DNA of 64,000 nt from JAUIAI01 sp045106815 (GCA_045106815.1 JBGCFG010000033.1:38508-102507), one strand, 5' to 3'. Positions 50,333 through 60,571 are shown, numbered from the stretch's first letter. The notes: a model not told the origin generated them from the letters alone. A program made the numbers and translations.

Positions 50333-51601
50333 TTAGTCAATGAGTCTGCGTCGCTGCGATACCAGGTGGGCCCGTAAGGCTGGCTCATGGGTTAGCACGA
50401 TCGCTTGGTCATAGGCATTCTTGGCGGCTTCAAACTGTCGATCTTTTGTCAGTAGATCGGCTTTGGTAGCCCAGGCCGGCTGAAATTCACGAATGGCGTC
50501 TTGGTCGATCCTGCTCATGGCGGCCAGACCCTGAGTCGGTCCGAGCGATTGGCCAATAGCAGCGGCCCGTCCAACGGCCGCGCCAATCGTTGGCGCGATC
50601 TGGATCAAACCTTCATAAAGCTGATGCAGCGCCTGCCAGTTGGTGTGGCCTGTCACCGCCCGATCGGCATGCACCGATTGAATGGCTGCCTCGAGCTGAA
50701 ATCTACCCAGTTGATTTTGCTGACTGGCGCGAGCCAGCAGCTGTTGAGCCTGTTGCAAAAGTGGTCTGTCCCAGCGCCGGGTGTCTTGCTCGCTCAGGGG
50801 GACAAATTGCCCGCGCTCATCAAAGCGCGCGGGTCGGCGTGCCTCGCAATAACAGAGCAAAGCGCCTAGGCCAAGCACTTCGGGCTCTGTCGGACAAAGA
50901 TGGATGAGTAACTCGCTCAGGTAAATCGCTTCGTCAGCCAGGTTGTCATCGACGCGTTCACTACCGGCGTCGGAGGTTGCCCATTCGATGGCATAGCTGC
51001 CATAGACTGCTTCCAGGACTGAGCTGAGTCGGGCAGGTAACTCTTCGGCGTTCGGCTCTTCAAACGCAATGCCTGCGTCTCGAATCTTGCGTTTGGCGCG
51101 TACCAGTCGCTGGGCTATGGTTGACGCTGGTAATAGAAAAGCCGGGCCAATGCGGGCAGCGTCCAGGCCAAGTACCGATTGCAGCATCAGGGGCGTGCGA
51201 ATTTTTTCGTCTATCGCCGGGTGAGCGCAGACAAACAAAAGACTCAGGCGTTTGTCTGGAATGGCATCGGGATCAACTTGCGCCATGACCAGTTCGAGAT
51301 GCTCCTCAACGGGAACGGCGTCACGCGTGCGCTCAGCTGCACTCTTGACGTGATCGAGTAAACGATTTCTTGAGACTGTCAGTAGCCAGGCATGTGGATT
51401 GTCGGGTATGCCCTTTTCCGGCCAGGTTTGTAAGGCCTGGCTAAACGCCTGAGCCAATGCGTCTTCAGCTGCCGCAATGTCGCGCGTATCACTCGCGAGC
51501 AGCGCGAGCAGGCGGCCGTAGGCATCGCGTGCGATCTGGGCGGCCCGGGCGCTGGCCTGCTGCTGGGCAGCAGGCTCGGCCGGGCAGTGTTGCGTAGACA
51601 T
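50333..51601 (-). CDS. ECF42-type RNA polymerase sigma factor with C-terminal TPR extension
   Basis: A 422-aa extracytoplasmic-function sigma factor. Region 2 (AYGRLLALLASDTRDIAAAEDALAQAFSQALQTWPEKGIPDNPHAWLLTVSRNRLLDHVKS) and region 4 (LSLLFVCAHPAIDEKIRTPLMLQSVLGLDAARIGPAFLLPASTIAQRLVRAKRKI) fill the N-terminal 190 residues. The rest is a helical, TPR-like extension (DUF6596 type) that ends in AYDQAIVLTHEPALRAHLVSQRRRL. ECF42 factors are known to pair with a DGPF/YciI-like gene, exactly as here nine bases upstream, and lack a classical anti-sigma factor. Confidence 0.9.
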   Translation of the reverse strand: MSTQHCPAEPAAQQQASARAAQIARDAYGRLLALLASDTRDIAAAEDALAQAFSQALQTWPEKGIPDNPHAWLLTVSRNRLLDHVKSAAERTRDAVPVEEHLELVMAQVDPDAIPDKRLSLLFVCAHPAIDEKIRTPLMLQSVLGLDAARIGPAFLLPASTIAQRLVRAKRKIRDAGIAFEEPNAEELPARLSSVLEAVYGSYAIEWATSDAGSERVDDNLADEAIYLSELLIHLCPTEPEVLGLGALLCYCEARRPARFDERGQFVPLSEQDTRRWDRPLLQQAQQLLARASQQNQLGRFQLEAAIQSVHADRAVTGHTNWQALHQLYEGLIQIAPTIGAAVGRAAAIGQSLGPTQGLAAMSRIDQDAIREFQPAWATKADLLTKDRQFEAAKNAYDQAIVLTHEPALRAHLVSQRRRLID

Positions 51602-51610
51602 TCGTCGACT

Positions 51611-51961
51611 TTACCCGCCCATCGCGGATGGTCGGACTTCTACCTGACCATATTGTGCTGCTGGACACTTGGCAGCCCAATCAAGCGCGGTATCAAGGTC
51701 GGGCACATCGATGACAAAGTAACCGCCCAGTTGCTCCTTGGTGTCGGCGTAGGGGCCGTCCTGAACGCGCCGCTCGCCGCTGGCCATTGAAAGCGTGGTT
51801 GCCGTGCTCGAGGGTTGTAACCAGTCCGTGTCAACAAACACGCCGGCCTTGTTCAGCGCTTCAATATAGGCGCCGTAAATCGCTTGTTGCTCATTCATCT
51901 CTTCCTCGGTCACATTGGCCATCTGTGATTCGTCAGAATACAAAAACAGGGTGTATCGCAT
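51611..51961 (-). CDS. YciI-like DGPF-domain protein, ECF42 partner
   Basis: A 116-aa ferredoxin-like protein of the YCII-related superfamily with the DGPF-type signature VQDGPYADTKEQLGGYFVIDVPDLDTALDWAAKCP. These proteins accompany ECF42 sigma factors and are usual members of their regulons; the biochemical role is unknown. The start is the ATG at 51961. It leads the two-gene operon, with an ECF42-like promoter at 52015-52041 and a 7-bp hairpin (51988-52004) in the leader. Confidence 0.9.
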   Translation of the reverse strand: MRYTLFLYSDESQMANVTEEEMNEQQAIYGAYIEALNKAGVFVDTDWLQPSSTATTLSMASGERRVQDGPYADTKEQLGGYFVIDVPDLDTALDWAAKCPAAQYGQVEVRPSAMGG

Positions 51962-51987
51962 GGTGTTGTCCTCTTGTTGGTTATTGG

Positions 51988-52004
51988 GGCCGGACGATCC
52001 GGCC
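51988..52004 (-). other. Perfect hairpin in the DGPF gene leader
   Basis: GGCCGGA-CGA-TCCGGCC, 7 bp with a 3-base loop, lies between the predicted ECF42 promoter and the start codon. No T run follows on the minus strand, so it is not a clear terminator for glnE; it could stabilise the leader. Confidence 0.4.
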
Positions 52005-52014
52005 TTGCTCTTAT

Positions 52015-52041
52015 GACGAACTTAGGCCGCCGCAATCGACA
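52015..52041 (-). promoter_or_regulatory. Candidate ECF42-dependent promoter
   Basis: On the minus strand TGTCGA (52036-52041) and CGTC (52015-52018) are 17 bases apart, matching the ECF42 motif I recall (TGTCGA at -35; CG(A/T)C at -10). It lies 54 bases before the DGPF gene and suggests positive autoregulation of the operon. Confidence 0.6.
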
Positions 52042-52059
52042 AAGCAGAAGAATTTTTTT

Positions 52060-54747
52060 TTATTTTCCCAGACAAGCCAGCCACAGGGCTCTAACGGCCG
52101 CCTGTTCGCTGGCTACCTGGTCGTGCTCTACGCGGGCATAAGGGCTGCCACTGAGGCGCAGCTGATGCTGGAGCCGCCGGTAGCAGCGATAGGCGTCTTG
52201 AGTTGCCTGGGCAAGGTCCGCATCAATGAGCCCGGCTGATCCGGCAATGCCAAGCAAGGCGATATTGCCCGCGTTGTCGAGCAGAGCCGGGTGTTCACAG
52301 GCGTTGACCAACACGAGATATTGCACTGCAAACTCAATGTCGACCATGCCACCGGCATCGTGTTTGAGGTCAAACAACTCACTGCGGTTAGGGTGCCCAT
52401 CGTGCATCTTTTGTCGCATGTCGCGAATCTTCTCGGCGGTCTCAGCCGCATCTCGCGATTGAGACAGCAACTCTCGCCGCAGACGCTCAAAGCGCTCGCC
52501 TAGCGCCTGATCGCCGGCACAAAAGCGCGCGCGCGTGAGTGCCTGATATTCCCAGAGCCAGGCAGACTCAAGCTGGTACTCACGAAAACTGTCATAGCTT
52601 GAGACCAGCATGCCTGCATCTCCGTTGGGACGCAGCCGCAGGTCGATCTCAAAGAGTGTGCCTGCCGCAGTCTGGGCAGATAGCCAGGTGGTCATGCGTT
52701 GGGCGAGTTTGGCGTAGGCGAGTTGGGCGCGCTCATCTGAGTCTTCGAAAAGGAACACCAGGTCAAGATCGGAGGCATAGCCCAACTCCTTACCGCCGAG
52801 TCGCCCATAAGCAATGACGGCGACCTGAGGCTCGTCCCGGAACTTCCATGGCAGCGCATGCCAGACAACTTTAACGGCTACTCTCAACAGGCAATCGGCC
52901 AGATCGCTAAGCTGGTCTGAGATCTGCTCCATGGTCAACCTGCCATCGAGATCTCGCGCGAGGATCCGAAACAACTGTGCATGGTGTTGCTCGCGAGCGA
53001 TGTCCATCTGTCGCTCAACGTCAGCTTCACCTCCCCGAGTGGTGGCGAGTAGCTCATGGGTCAGGCTTTCTTGCCACTCGTCAAAATCGGGTTGCCCTAG
53101 CACATCGCTATCAATGAGTTCATCCATGAGCACCGGGTGTCGGGTGAGGTATCCGGCTGCCCAGTCGGAAGTCACCAGAATGCTCAGCACACGTTCGAAT
53201 GCATGCGGGTATTGCGCCAGCAGGGCAAGATAACCCGGACGACGGCAAACCGTCTCAAGGAGTTCAATCAGGCGAATCAGGCAGGGCCTGGTGACTGGAA
53301 TTGCCATTGCCGACTCGAGCAGGGCATCGATATCGCGCTGGGCATCGGGCTGGGCCGACTGGTACTTGAGGCCTTCCCGCATGGCCGCAATCAGTCGCTC
53401 ATGCTCGACCAGATCTTGCGGGGGTGCTGCCGCAGGTGAGTCAGACAATTGCTTGTCTTCATCAGCACCAGATTCCTCTGGTGCGAGCAATGAGTCAAAT
53501 ACCTGTATCACAGCCTCGCGGGCGTGGCTTAGCTGCTCTGCGAACACATCGGCGTCAAGACCGAGCATCGCTGCCACCTCGCTGCGCGTTTCCTGGTGCC
53601 CGGGTAAGAAGTGCGTCTGCTGATCGTCTCGATATTGCAGCATGTGTTCGGTTCGTCGCAGCAATTCATAAGCGCTGCTCAAAGCCGATGCCTCTTCGGG
53701 CTGTATGACGCCTTTCTCGGCCAGTGTTGACAAGGTGGATAGCGTCGATCGGTTGCGCAGGTCTCGGTCTTTGCCGCCGCGCACAATTTGAAACAACTGC
53801 GCGCAAAACTCAATCTCGCGAATGCCACCCCTGCCTAGCTTGACATCGAAACCGTCCTTGCGACGCGCATCCCTTTTACGGGCCTCTTGCTGTATCAGGT
53901 CATGGAGCTGGCGCAGTGACTCAAAGATGGTGTAGTCAAGGTAGCGTCTGAACACGAAGGGCTCAGTCAGCGCGTTTAACGCGCGTACGTCGTGATCAGG
54001 GCTACGGCCAAACTGGCTCTGAGCAATGACGCGCGCTTTGAGCCAGGCAAATCTTTCCCATTCGCGCCCCTGAACATGCAGATAGTCCTCTAGTGCGCCG
54101 AAGCTGCAAACGAGCGGTCCGGAGTCACCGTTGGGCCGTAGCCGCGTATCGATTCGGAAGACAAATCCATCGGGCGTTGTATCCGCCAGGATCGTGATGA
54201 CCTGACGGGCCAACTTGTGACAGAACTCTTCGGCACTGATGGGTGATCGGTCTGCTGGGCTGCCGTCTGGCGCAATCCCGTCCGTTTCGCCAGATTCGCG
54301 AAAGAGTAGAACCAAGTCAAGGTCAGAGGAAACGTTGAGCTCGTATGCGCCAGCTTTGCCCATGCCAACGGCGATTAGATCAATTGCCTGTCCGCTGGCG
54401 GCGCGAGGCGTTCCAAATCGCTGTAAAAGGGGCTGAGCAGCCGATTCGATTGCGATATGGGTCACTTGTTCTGCAAAGCAGGTCATCGCGCGACAGATTT
54501 CATCTAGATCGGCGTGACCATCAATATCGCGGCAAGCGAGTGCCATCATGAGGAGTCGACGGGCTCGGCGTAATCCCGTCTCAACCGTAGCAAGACTTAC
54601 TTGGCTGTTAATCAGCTCGCTGATGACCTGGGTGTCCACCGGCCGACTGACCATATCGTTGAGGTGTTGTACGCTGGCGTCGTCTTCACTGATGGCAAAG
54701 AGCGAGCGACGAAAATAGCCTGAGAATGGCTCGGCGACGTAGGACAT
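52060..54747 (-). CDS. glnE: Bifunctional glutamine synthetase adenylyltransferase/adenylyl-removing enzyme GlnE
   Basis: Enzyme that adds AMP to and removes AMP from glutamine synthetase under PII control. From the ATG at 54747 it has 895 aa. The N-terminal adenylyl-removing domain carries YELNVSSDLDLVLLFRESGETDG with the catalytic Asp pair. RGGIREIEFCAQLFQIVRGGKDRDLR follows. The C-terminal transferase domain has LGYASDLDLVFLFEDSDERAQ, DLRLRPNGDAGMLVSS and HDAGGMVDIEFAVQYLVL. The TTG at 54757-54759 is less likely. Divergent from yhdP. Confidence 0.95.
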   Translation of the reverse strand: MSYVAEPFSGYFRRSLFAISEDDASVQHLNDMVSRPVDTQVISELINSQVSLATVETGLRRARRLLMMALACRDIDGHADLDEICRAMTCFAEQVTHIAIESAAQPLLQRFGTPRAASGQAIDLIAVGMGKAGAYELNVSSDLDLVLLFRESGETDGIAPDGSPADRSPISAEEFCHKLARQVITILADTTPDGFVFRIDTRLRPNGDSGPLVCSFGALEDYLHVQGREWERFAWLKARVIAQSQFGRSPDHDVRALNALTEPFVFRRYLDYTIFESLRQLHDLIQQEARKRDARRKDGFDVKLGRGGIREIEFCAQLFQIVRGGKDRDLRNRSTLSTLSTLAEKGVIQPEEASALSSAYELLRRTEHMLQYRDDQQTHFLPGHQETRSEVAAMLGLDADVFAEQLSHAREAVIQVFDSLLAPEESGADEDKQLSDSPAAAPPQDLVEHERLIAAMREGLKYQSAQPDAQRDIDALLESAMAIPVTRPCLIRLIELLETVCRRPGYLALLAQYPHAFERVLSILVTSDWAAGYLTRHPVLMDELIDSDVLGQPDFDEWQESLTHELLATTRGGEADVERQMDIAREQHHAQLFRILARDLDGRLTMEQISDQLSDLADCLLRVAVKVVWHALPWKFRDEPQVAVIAYGRLGGKELGYASDLDLVFLFEDSDERAQLAYAKLAQRMTTWLSAQTAAGTLFEIDLRLRPNGDAGMLVSSYDSFREYQLESAWLWEYQALTRARFCAGDQALGERFERLRRELLSQSRDAAETAEKIRDMRQKMHDGHPNRSELFDLKHDAGGMVDIEFAVQYLVLVNACEHPALLDNAGNIALLGIAGSAGLIDADLAQATQDAYRCYRRLQHQLRLSGSPYARVEHDQVASEQAAVRALWLACLGK

Positions 54748-54819
54748 GGTCGGTTTCAATTGGCGACTACTCCCACGACTTTATACGACTATCTGGTAGA
54801 ACCGGGCATTGGCCCACGC

Positions 54820-57800
54820 ATGAAACCCCCTGTCTCTTCAACCGCACCGGCCGCGCCTTCAACATCGCCGAATCCGAGCCTTGGTAACAAGCAGGCTGGC
54901 GCTGGCGTGCCCGCCAGACCCGGTAAGCGCCGCCGGCTCGCCCGACTGGGCCTGTTCTTCACGGGTGGCTTGATTCTGGTTATCGGTTTGAGCTATTTGG
55001 GGGTTAGGCATTTATTGATGCCCAACTTGGATCGTTGGGAGCCAGAAATTGAACAATTGTTAAGTCAGCAGGTCGGTCTGCCTGTCAAGCTGGCTGGCTT
55101 GGCGGGGGAATTTGAAGGCTTTAATCCGGCGATACGCTGGCAATCGCTTGAAATAGGTGAAGACCCAAACAACCCGCGATTGATTGCCGGCCCTACTCAA
55201 GCTGTTCTGTCATGGCGAACCATTTTGAGCGGCCGGCCAAACTTTGCGTTTTTGCGGTCGACTGATGTGGCGTTGCGCGTGGAACGGCTGACCGAAAAGC
55301 GGTTGCTCGTCGCTGGTATCCCTTTCGATTTGCCCGAAACGAGACAGTCTGAGCTGCCAGTGGGCGTCAACGAACCTTGGCTCCTGCCGGATTGGCTCAT
55401 GCGGCAGCAATCGGTCCAGCTCAACTCAATATCACTGGACTACTTTGATCGTCAGACGCGTCAGAGAGCGGTGCTGCGGAAGATGTCGTTCGCGTCCGAA
55501 GGGTCAGCGACTCAAAGAAAAATCAGGCTGAGCATTCCGAGGACAGACGGGCTGGTCGACGCCGCCAAATTTGAGGCCACGCTCAGCCGGCCGCGCCTGA
55601 CTGGCGCGAAGCCTGGCCAGCGTTGGCAGGGCGACGCTTATGCAGAGGCAGCCGGTGTTGATGTGCCGGCGGTGACCAAAATCCTGCGCCTGCCCGAGGC
55701 ATTGGTTGCAGGTGTGGCAAGCGCACAGGCCTGGTTCTCAGTGGTTAACAGTAAACCTAATGACGCCCGCTTGCTGATCGAAGGCCGTCAATGGCAAACC
55801 AACCCGCGGCAACCGGACGAGCGGTTCGTATCCGTGCAGGCTGAGGTTGACGTTGGCTGGCGCACGAACGGCAACGTAGATCTCACGATTTTGGATGCGA
55901 GTGCCATTGATCAGACCGGCTCAGAAATTGCGTTGAGTAATAAGACTCAGGTGCTGACGGTCCGTCCCGATCTATTGCCGGTTCGGGCACGTTTTTCGCT
56001 GCGGCAGTTTGATGCCGAGCGACTAATTGTGATGGCGCGGACTTTGCCGCTCACGGATTCACTCACAAAAGCGCTTGAGAATCTGCGCCTGTCTGGCACG
56101 GTAGATCAGATCGAGGTTGACTTCGACGCGCGCTCTGGTCGGCCGAGATACAAGGTCAATGCTGATTTCCAGGCGCTTGATGTTGCGTTTGGACCTGAAC
56201 GATGGCGAGCAAAACCCTTGCTGGAATTTGATCCGCGGCCGCCATGGTTCGAACAGTTAAGCGGGACGATCCGCATGACAGAGAAAGGCGGTGAAATTGG
56301 GGTGAAGTCGCCAGAGGCCGCTATTGGTTTGCCCGGTATTTACGCTGAGCCCAGACTGGCGGTGCGCAATCTTGATGCTGATGTTGCCTGGACTATTTCA
56401 CCTGTAGCCGGTGAAACAAACCGAAGTGCGCGCGCGCCAGTCAGTGCTGCCCAAACGCGGGCAGGGCAAGCTGCGGACCTGAGTGGCTTGTCGGTCAACA
56501 TCAAGAAGCTGCGGATGGAGAACGATGATGCGACCGCGGATATAAGCGGTGTTTGGTCAGGGGCTGGCAAATCGCGTCGCGGCACGATTGATCTTAAGGC
56601 CAGGCTGACGCGAGCCAGTATCAAGCGCACTTATCGCTATGTCCCAACTGATTTGCCGCAGGATGTTCGAGAGTGGATGGAGACTTCGATCCTGGGCGGA
56701 CAATCGGATGATGTTCGCTTTGTACTGCGTGGTGACCTTCTTGATTTTCCGTTCCGCCGGCCTTCTGAAGGGCAGTTACTGATTAGCGCCGATATTCGTG
56801 ACGGGACCCTAAAGTATCTGGATGAGTTCCCGGCCATAACAAGCGTTGATGCGCTACTTAAGGTGGAAGGCGCAGGTCTGGATGTAGATGTGAGTAAAGG
56901 GCGGGTGTTCAAGCGCTCCAATCTAACAATGCAAGTGAAGATTCCCGAGTTCAAAACTGCCGAGCTTGCTGTGGATGTGAAGGTTGACGGGCCGGCACAG
57001 GAAGCTGTGCGGTTTGTTAATGCCACCCCGTTAAGCGAATTGATAGATCATTTCCTGAAGGATGCCCGCATCAGTAGTCGAGCGCGAACAGTACTGGACA
57101 TTGATGTACCGCTTAATAACGTCGAGGAGGGCATCGTGTTTGGGGAGACCCGGCTCAAGAACGCCAGTGGCAGGCTCACCTCGTACCTGCCGCAGATGAA
57201 TGAGGGCACCGGCACCATCCGCTATGGCACCAGCGGGTTTTCAACCGACGATCTGACAGTCAGGATGCTTGGGGGTAAGGCAAGTGTCAGAGCCGTCACG
57301 CCTCGCGAAGGTCAGCTCGATCTCAATGTGCGCGGCCAAGTTACGGACGAGGGTCTGCGCAGTGAGGTTGATACTCCGATTACGCGCAGGCTTCGCGGCA
57401 AGACCACTTACGATGCAGCGATTAGCGCGGCAGACAATGGGGTCCGCCTCAACGTCAAAAGTCAGCTTGAAGGCATGGCGATCAACTTGCCTGAGCCGCT
57501 CAGAAAAGCGGCGGCGCAAACGATACCGCTCACCATCACAAGTCGACCTGTACGCCTGGCAGGTCGCAATCCTCCTCGCTGGGGTGACCGGCTCGCAGTA
57601 CGACTCGGTGAGGACATGCAGGCAATTTTTGAGCGCGATCCAAACGCCAAGGGCCAGCTGCGCGTAAAGCGTGGCGTGATTACGGTCGATAGCGTCCCAA
57701 CGATGCCAGACGAGGGCTTGGCGTTGGCGGTTAGCACCCGGTCTCTCAACATGGACCGTTGGCTGGAAGCACTGGAACTGGTTGGCGAGAGTGAAACTTC

Positions 57801-58989
57801 GGCAGGAGCGACAAACTCTGAATCAGGTGCGAATGACGCCGACTCGGACAATAGCTATTTTGCTGGATTTGAGCTTGAGCCCAGTAAGGCCAGCGTGATT
57901 GCTGACGCACTCATCTACAGCGAAAAGACGTTTACCGATGTCGTGCTGGGCTCAAGTCGCGAGGCACAAGTCTGGTCTGCCAATATTGCTGCTGATCAGG
58001 TCAATGGCTATATCAACTGGGTCAGTGGCGGCGGCGCGCCTGGTCAGCAGCAGTTGATCGGTAAGTTTCAGCGTTTGGAAATTCCCGATACTCGCACCAC
58101 CGAATTCGATGGTTTACTCAATACACCCACGACTTCTTTGCCTGCGCTTGATATTGAGGCGGAGAATTTCATATTGTCCGGGCGCGCGCTGGGGCGGTTG
58201 AAACTCGTTGCTTCGAACCGTTTTCAGGGCTGGGAGATTTCCAGGTTGTCGCTTGAAAATGCAGCTTCGCTCTTAGCTGGCAGTGGATTGTGGCGACGCG
58301 ACAGCGACGGGGCGCAACGCTCAAATCTACGCTTTGACCTTGATCTGATCGATGCCGGTGGTCTACTGGGTTTACTTGGCCAGCCCGATACGGTGCGTGG
58401 GGGCGCCGGCAAACTGTCGGGGCAGATCAACTGGCGCGGGGCGCCGGCCGCGTTTGACATTCCAACGCTCAATGGCGAGTTAACACTGGCGCTTGGCCCG
58501 GGCCAGTTCCTGCGAACAGAGCCGGGCTTGGCAAAGCTGATCGGCGTCCTGAGCCTGCAATCGATTCCACGCCGGCTCAGTCTTGATTTCAGCGACATTT
58601 TCGCCGCCGGATTCGCATTTGACACCATTGTCGGTCAGGCTCAAATCAAGGATGGCAATCTCTCCACAGAGAACCTGTTGATGAATGGCGTGCAGGCGCA
58701 GGTGCTGATTGGTGGTCAGGCAAACCTCCTGGCGGAGACTCAAGATATGACAGTTGAGGTTTTGCCGACGATTAACGCTGGCCTGGCCTCGCTTGCTTAT
58801 GCTGCGCTCGCCAATCCGGCCGTGGGGATTGGCACACTGTTGGCTCAACTGGTGCTGCAAGACCCGCTTCGCCAATTGTTCCGCTATGAGTTTGAAATCG
58901 ATGGTCCCTGGGCCGATCCGGTGGTGACCCAAACCCGGCCAATCGATCCTTCACCCGATTTGGACACGATTCACGGTCCAAACGACTAG
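54820..58989 (+). CDS. yhdP: YhdP family AsmA-like protein
   Basis: A 1389-aa single-pass membrane protein (helix LGLFFTGGLILVIGLSYLGV) with a very long periplasmic part of repeating beta strands. YhdP-type AsmA-like proteins form bridge-like structures that move phospholipids between inner and outer membranes. Characteristic features are the early EIEQLLSQQVGLPVKLAGLAGEFEGFNPAIRWQSLEI block and the C-terminal AQVLIGGQANLLAETQDMTVEVLPTINAGLASLAYAALANPAVGIGTLLAQLVLQDPLRQLFRYEFEIDGPWADP. I prefer the ATG at 54820 over TTG 54760. Confidence 0.92.
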   Translation: MKPPVSSTAPAAPSTSPNPSLGNKQAGAGVPARPGKRRRLARLGLFFTGGLILVIGLSYLGVRHLLMPNLDRWEPEIEQLLSQQVGLPVKLAGLAGEFEGFNPAIRWQSLEIGEDPNNPRLIAGPTQAVLSWRTILSGRPNFAFLRSTDVALRVERLTEKRLLVAGIPFDLPETRQSELPVGVNEPWLLPDWLMRQQSVQLNSISLDYFDRQTRQRAVLRKMSFASEGSATQRKIRLSIPRTDGLVDAAKFEATLSRPRLTGAKPGQRWQGDAYAEAAGVDVPAVTKILRLPEALVAGVASAQAWFSVVNSKPNDARLLIEGRQWQTNPRQPDERFVSVQAEVDVGWRTNGNVDLTILDASAIDQTGSEIALSNKTQVLTVRPDLLPVRARFSLRQFDAERLIVMARTLPLTDSLTKALENLRLSGTVDQIEVDFDARSGRPRYKVNADFQALDVAFGPERWRAKPLLEFDPRPPWFEQLSGTIRMTEKGGEIGVKSPEAAIGLPGIYAEPRLAVRNLDADVAWTISPVAGETNRSARAPVSAAQTRAGQAADLSGLSVNIKKLRMENDDATADISGVWSGAGKSRRGTIDLKARLTRASIKRTYRYVPTDLPQDVREWMETSILGGQSDDVRFVLRGDLLDFPFRRPSEGQLLISADIRDGTLKYLDEFPAITSVDALLKVEGAGLDVDVSKGRVFKRSNLTMQVKIPEFKTAELAVDVKVDGPAQEAVRFVNATPLSELIDHFLKDARISSRARTVLDIDVPLNNVEEGIVFGETRLKNASGRLTSYLPQMNEGTGTIRYGTSGFSTDDLTVRMLGGKASVRAVTPREGQLDLNVRGQVTDEGLRSEVDTPITRRLRGKTTYDAAISAADNGVRLNVKSQLEGMAINLPEPLRKAAAQTIPLTITSRPVRLAGRNPPRWGDRLAVRLGEDMQAIFERDPNAKGQLRVKRGVITVDSVPTMPDEGLALAVSTRSLNMDRWLEALELVGESETSAGATNSESGANDADSDNSYFAGFELEPSKASVIADALIYSEKTFTDVVLGSSREAQVWSANIAADQVNGYINWVSGGGAPGQQQLIGKFQRLEIPDTRTTEFDGLLNTPTTSLPALDIEAENFILSGRALGRLKLVASNRFQGWEISRLSLENAASLLAGSGLWRRDSDGAQRSNLRFDLDLIDAGGLLGLLGQPDTVRGGAGKLSGQINWRGAPAAFDIPTLNGELTLALGPGQFLRTEPGLAKLIGVLSLQSIPRRLSLDFSDIFAAGFAFDTIVGQAQIKDGNLSTENLLMNGVQAQVLIGGQANLLAETQDMTVEVLPTINAGLASLAYAALANPAVGIGTLLAQLVLQDPLRQLFRYEFEIDGPWADPVVTQTRPIDPSPDLDTIHGPND

Positions 58990-59095
58990 CGCCTGGCTGA
59001 GAGCGGTCGACCAGCGAGCGGGCAACACGTCACTTGAGCGTTAGCCAGACGTGGAATTGCCTGTTTTCAGCCTGTGATTCCGGTAGGATGCCCTT

Positions 59096-60559
59096 ATGAA
59101 AATGAACGAAGACCCTTCCCTGAACGCCCTGGCAACCGCTCGTCACCTTTTGTTCGAGCCGGCCGGCCTGACCGACAAACACCTACTCGACGCGATGGGC
59201 ACCATCTTTGAACATCGAGTTGACTATGCCGACCTGTATTTTCAGTTCACCCGCAGCGAGGGTTGGTCACTGGAAGAGGGCATTGTGAAGTCAGGTAGCT
59301 TCTCGATTGAGCAAGGCGTTGGTGTGCGCGCCGTGTCCGGCGAGAAAACCGCTTTTTCCTACTCTGATGAAATTACCGCAGATGCGCTCGCGTCTGCTGC
59401 CCGCGCCACACGCACAATCGCCCGGGCCGGGGGCGGCACGCGTTCACTGGCGCGCAAGTTAAAGCCAGGCAAGCGGCATAGTTTGTATGGCACAAGTGAC
59501 CCAATAACGGGGCTAGAAGCGGCGCGAAAGGTTGGTCTGCTTGAGAAAGTCGAGAAGATCGGCCGCGCGAAAGATCCGCGTGTGAAGCAGGTGATGGCAG
59601 GGTTGGCGGCTGAACATGATGTGGTCTTGGTCGCACGATCTGATGGACTCATTGCCGCTGACATCAGGCCGCTGGTGCGTTTATCAGTCAGTGTCATCGT
59701 CGAGCAAAATGGCCGGCGTGAGCAAGCTAGCTCTGGCGGCGGTGGGCGTTTCGATCTGGACTATTTCACCGACGAAATAATCGAACGGTATGTCGCAGAG
59801 GCTGTGCGGGGCGCTTTGGTCAATCTTGAATCGCGGGCGGCGCCGGCAGGCACCATGCCGGTCGTACTGGGTCCGGGCTGGCCTGGCGTATTGCTGCATG
59901 AGGCAGTTGGCCATGGCTTGGAGGGCGACTTCAATCGTAAGGGTTCCTCGGTCTTTTCTGGCCGTATTGGCAAGCGGGTTGCAGCCAAGGGTGTGACCGT
60001 AGTCGACGACGGCACGATTGCTGATCGGCGCGGTTCGTTAAACATTGACGACGAGGGTAATCCCACTCAGCGAAATGTGCTGATCGAAGACGGTATTTTG
60101 AAGGGTTATCTGCAAGACACGCTTAATGCCAGGCTGATGAAAACCAAGAGTTCCGGCAGTGGCCGGCGTGAGTCGTTCGCGCATTTACCGATGCCCCGCA
60201 TGACTAACACTTTCATGACGAGTGGCAAAGACGATCCGCAGGAAATCATCGCGTCGCTTGATAAGGGTTTGTATGCCGTGAACTTCGGCGGCGGCCAGGT
60301 GGACATCACCAGCGGCAAGTTCGTGTTTTCAGCGTCTGAGGCCTATTGGGTTGAAAACGGCAAGATCCAATATCCGGTTAAAGGGGCAACCCTGATCGGC
60401 AATGGGCCGGAGTCCATGACTCAGGTGAGCATGATTGGCAATGACATGGGTCTTGATCCAGGGATCGGTGTCTGTGGCAAAGATGGCCAGAGCGTGCCAG
60501 TCGGGGTGGGTCAGCCAACGCTGCGCATTGATGGTCTAACGGTTGGCGGCACGGGCTAA
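59096..60559 (+). CDS. tldD: Metalloprotease TldD
   Basis: Zinc protease that with TldE (PmbA) processes small modified peptides and CcdA-type antitoxins. The 487-aa protein has the metal motif H268-EAVG-H273 in VLLHEAVGHGLEGDFNRKGSSVF, the upstream VVLGPGWPGVL and the C-terminal FGGGQVDITSGKFVFSASEAYWVENGKIQYPVKGATLIGNGPESMTQVSMIGNDM, as in TldD. The start is the ATG at 59096 with AGGA about seven bases upstream. pmbA is not in the window. It follows yhdP by 106 bases. Confidence 0.96.
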   Translation: MKMNEDPSLNALATARHLLFEPAGLTDKHLLDAMGTIFEHRVDYADLYFQFTRSEGWSLEEGIVKSGSFSIEQGVGVRAVSGEKTAFSYSDEITADALASAARATRTIARAGGGTRSLARKLKPGKRHSLYGTSDPITGLEAARKVGLLEKVEKIGRAKDPRVKQVMAGLAAEHDVVLVARSDGLIAADIRPLVRLSVSVIVEQNGRREQASSGGGGRFDLDYFTDEIIERYVAEAVRGALVNLESRAAPAGTMPVVLGPGWPGVLLHEAVGHGLEGDFNRKGSSVFSGRIGKRVAAKGVTVVDDGTIADRRGSLNIDDEGNPTQRNVLIEDGILKGYLQDTLNARLMKTKSSGSGRRESFAHLPMPRMTNTFMTSGKDDPQEIIASLDKGLYAVNFGGGQVDITSGKFVFSASEAYWVENGKIQYPVKGATLIGNGPESMTQVSMIGNDMGLDPGIGVCGKDGQSVPVGVGQPTLRIDGLTVGGTG

Positions 60560-60571
60560 TGCAGGTCCGGC

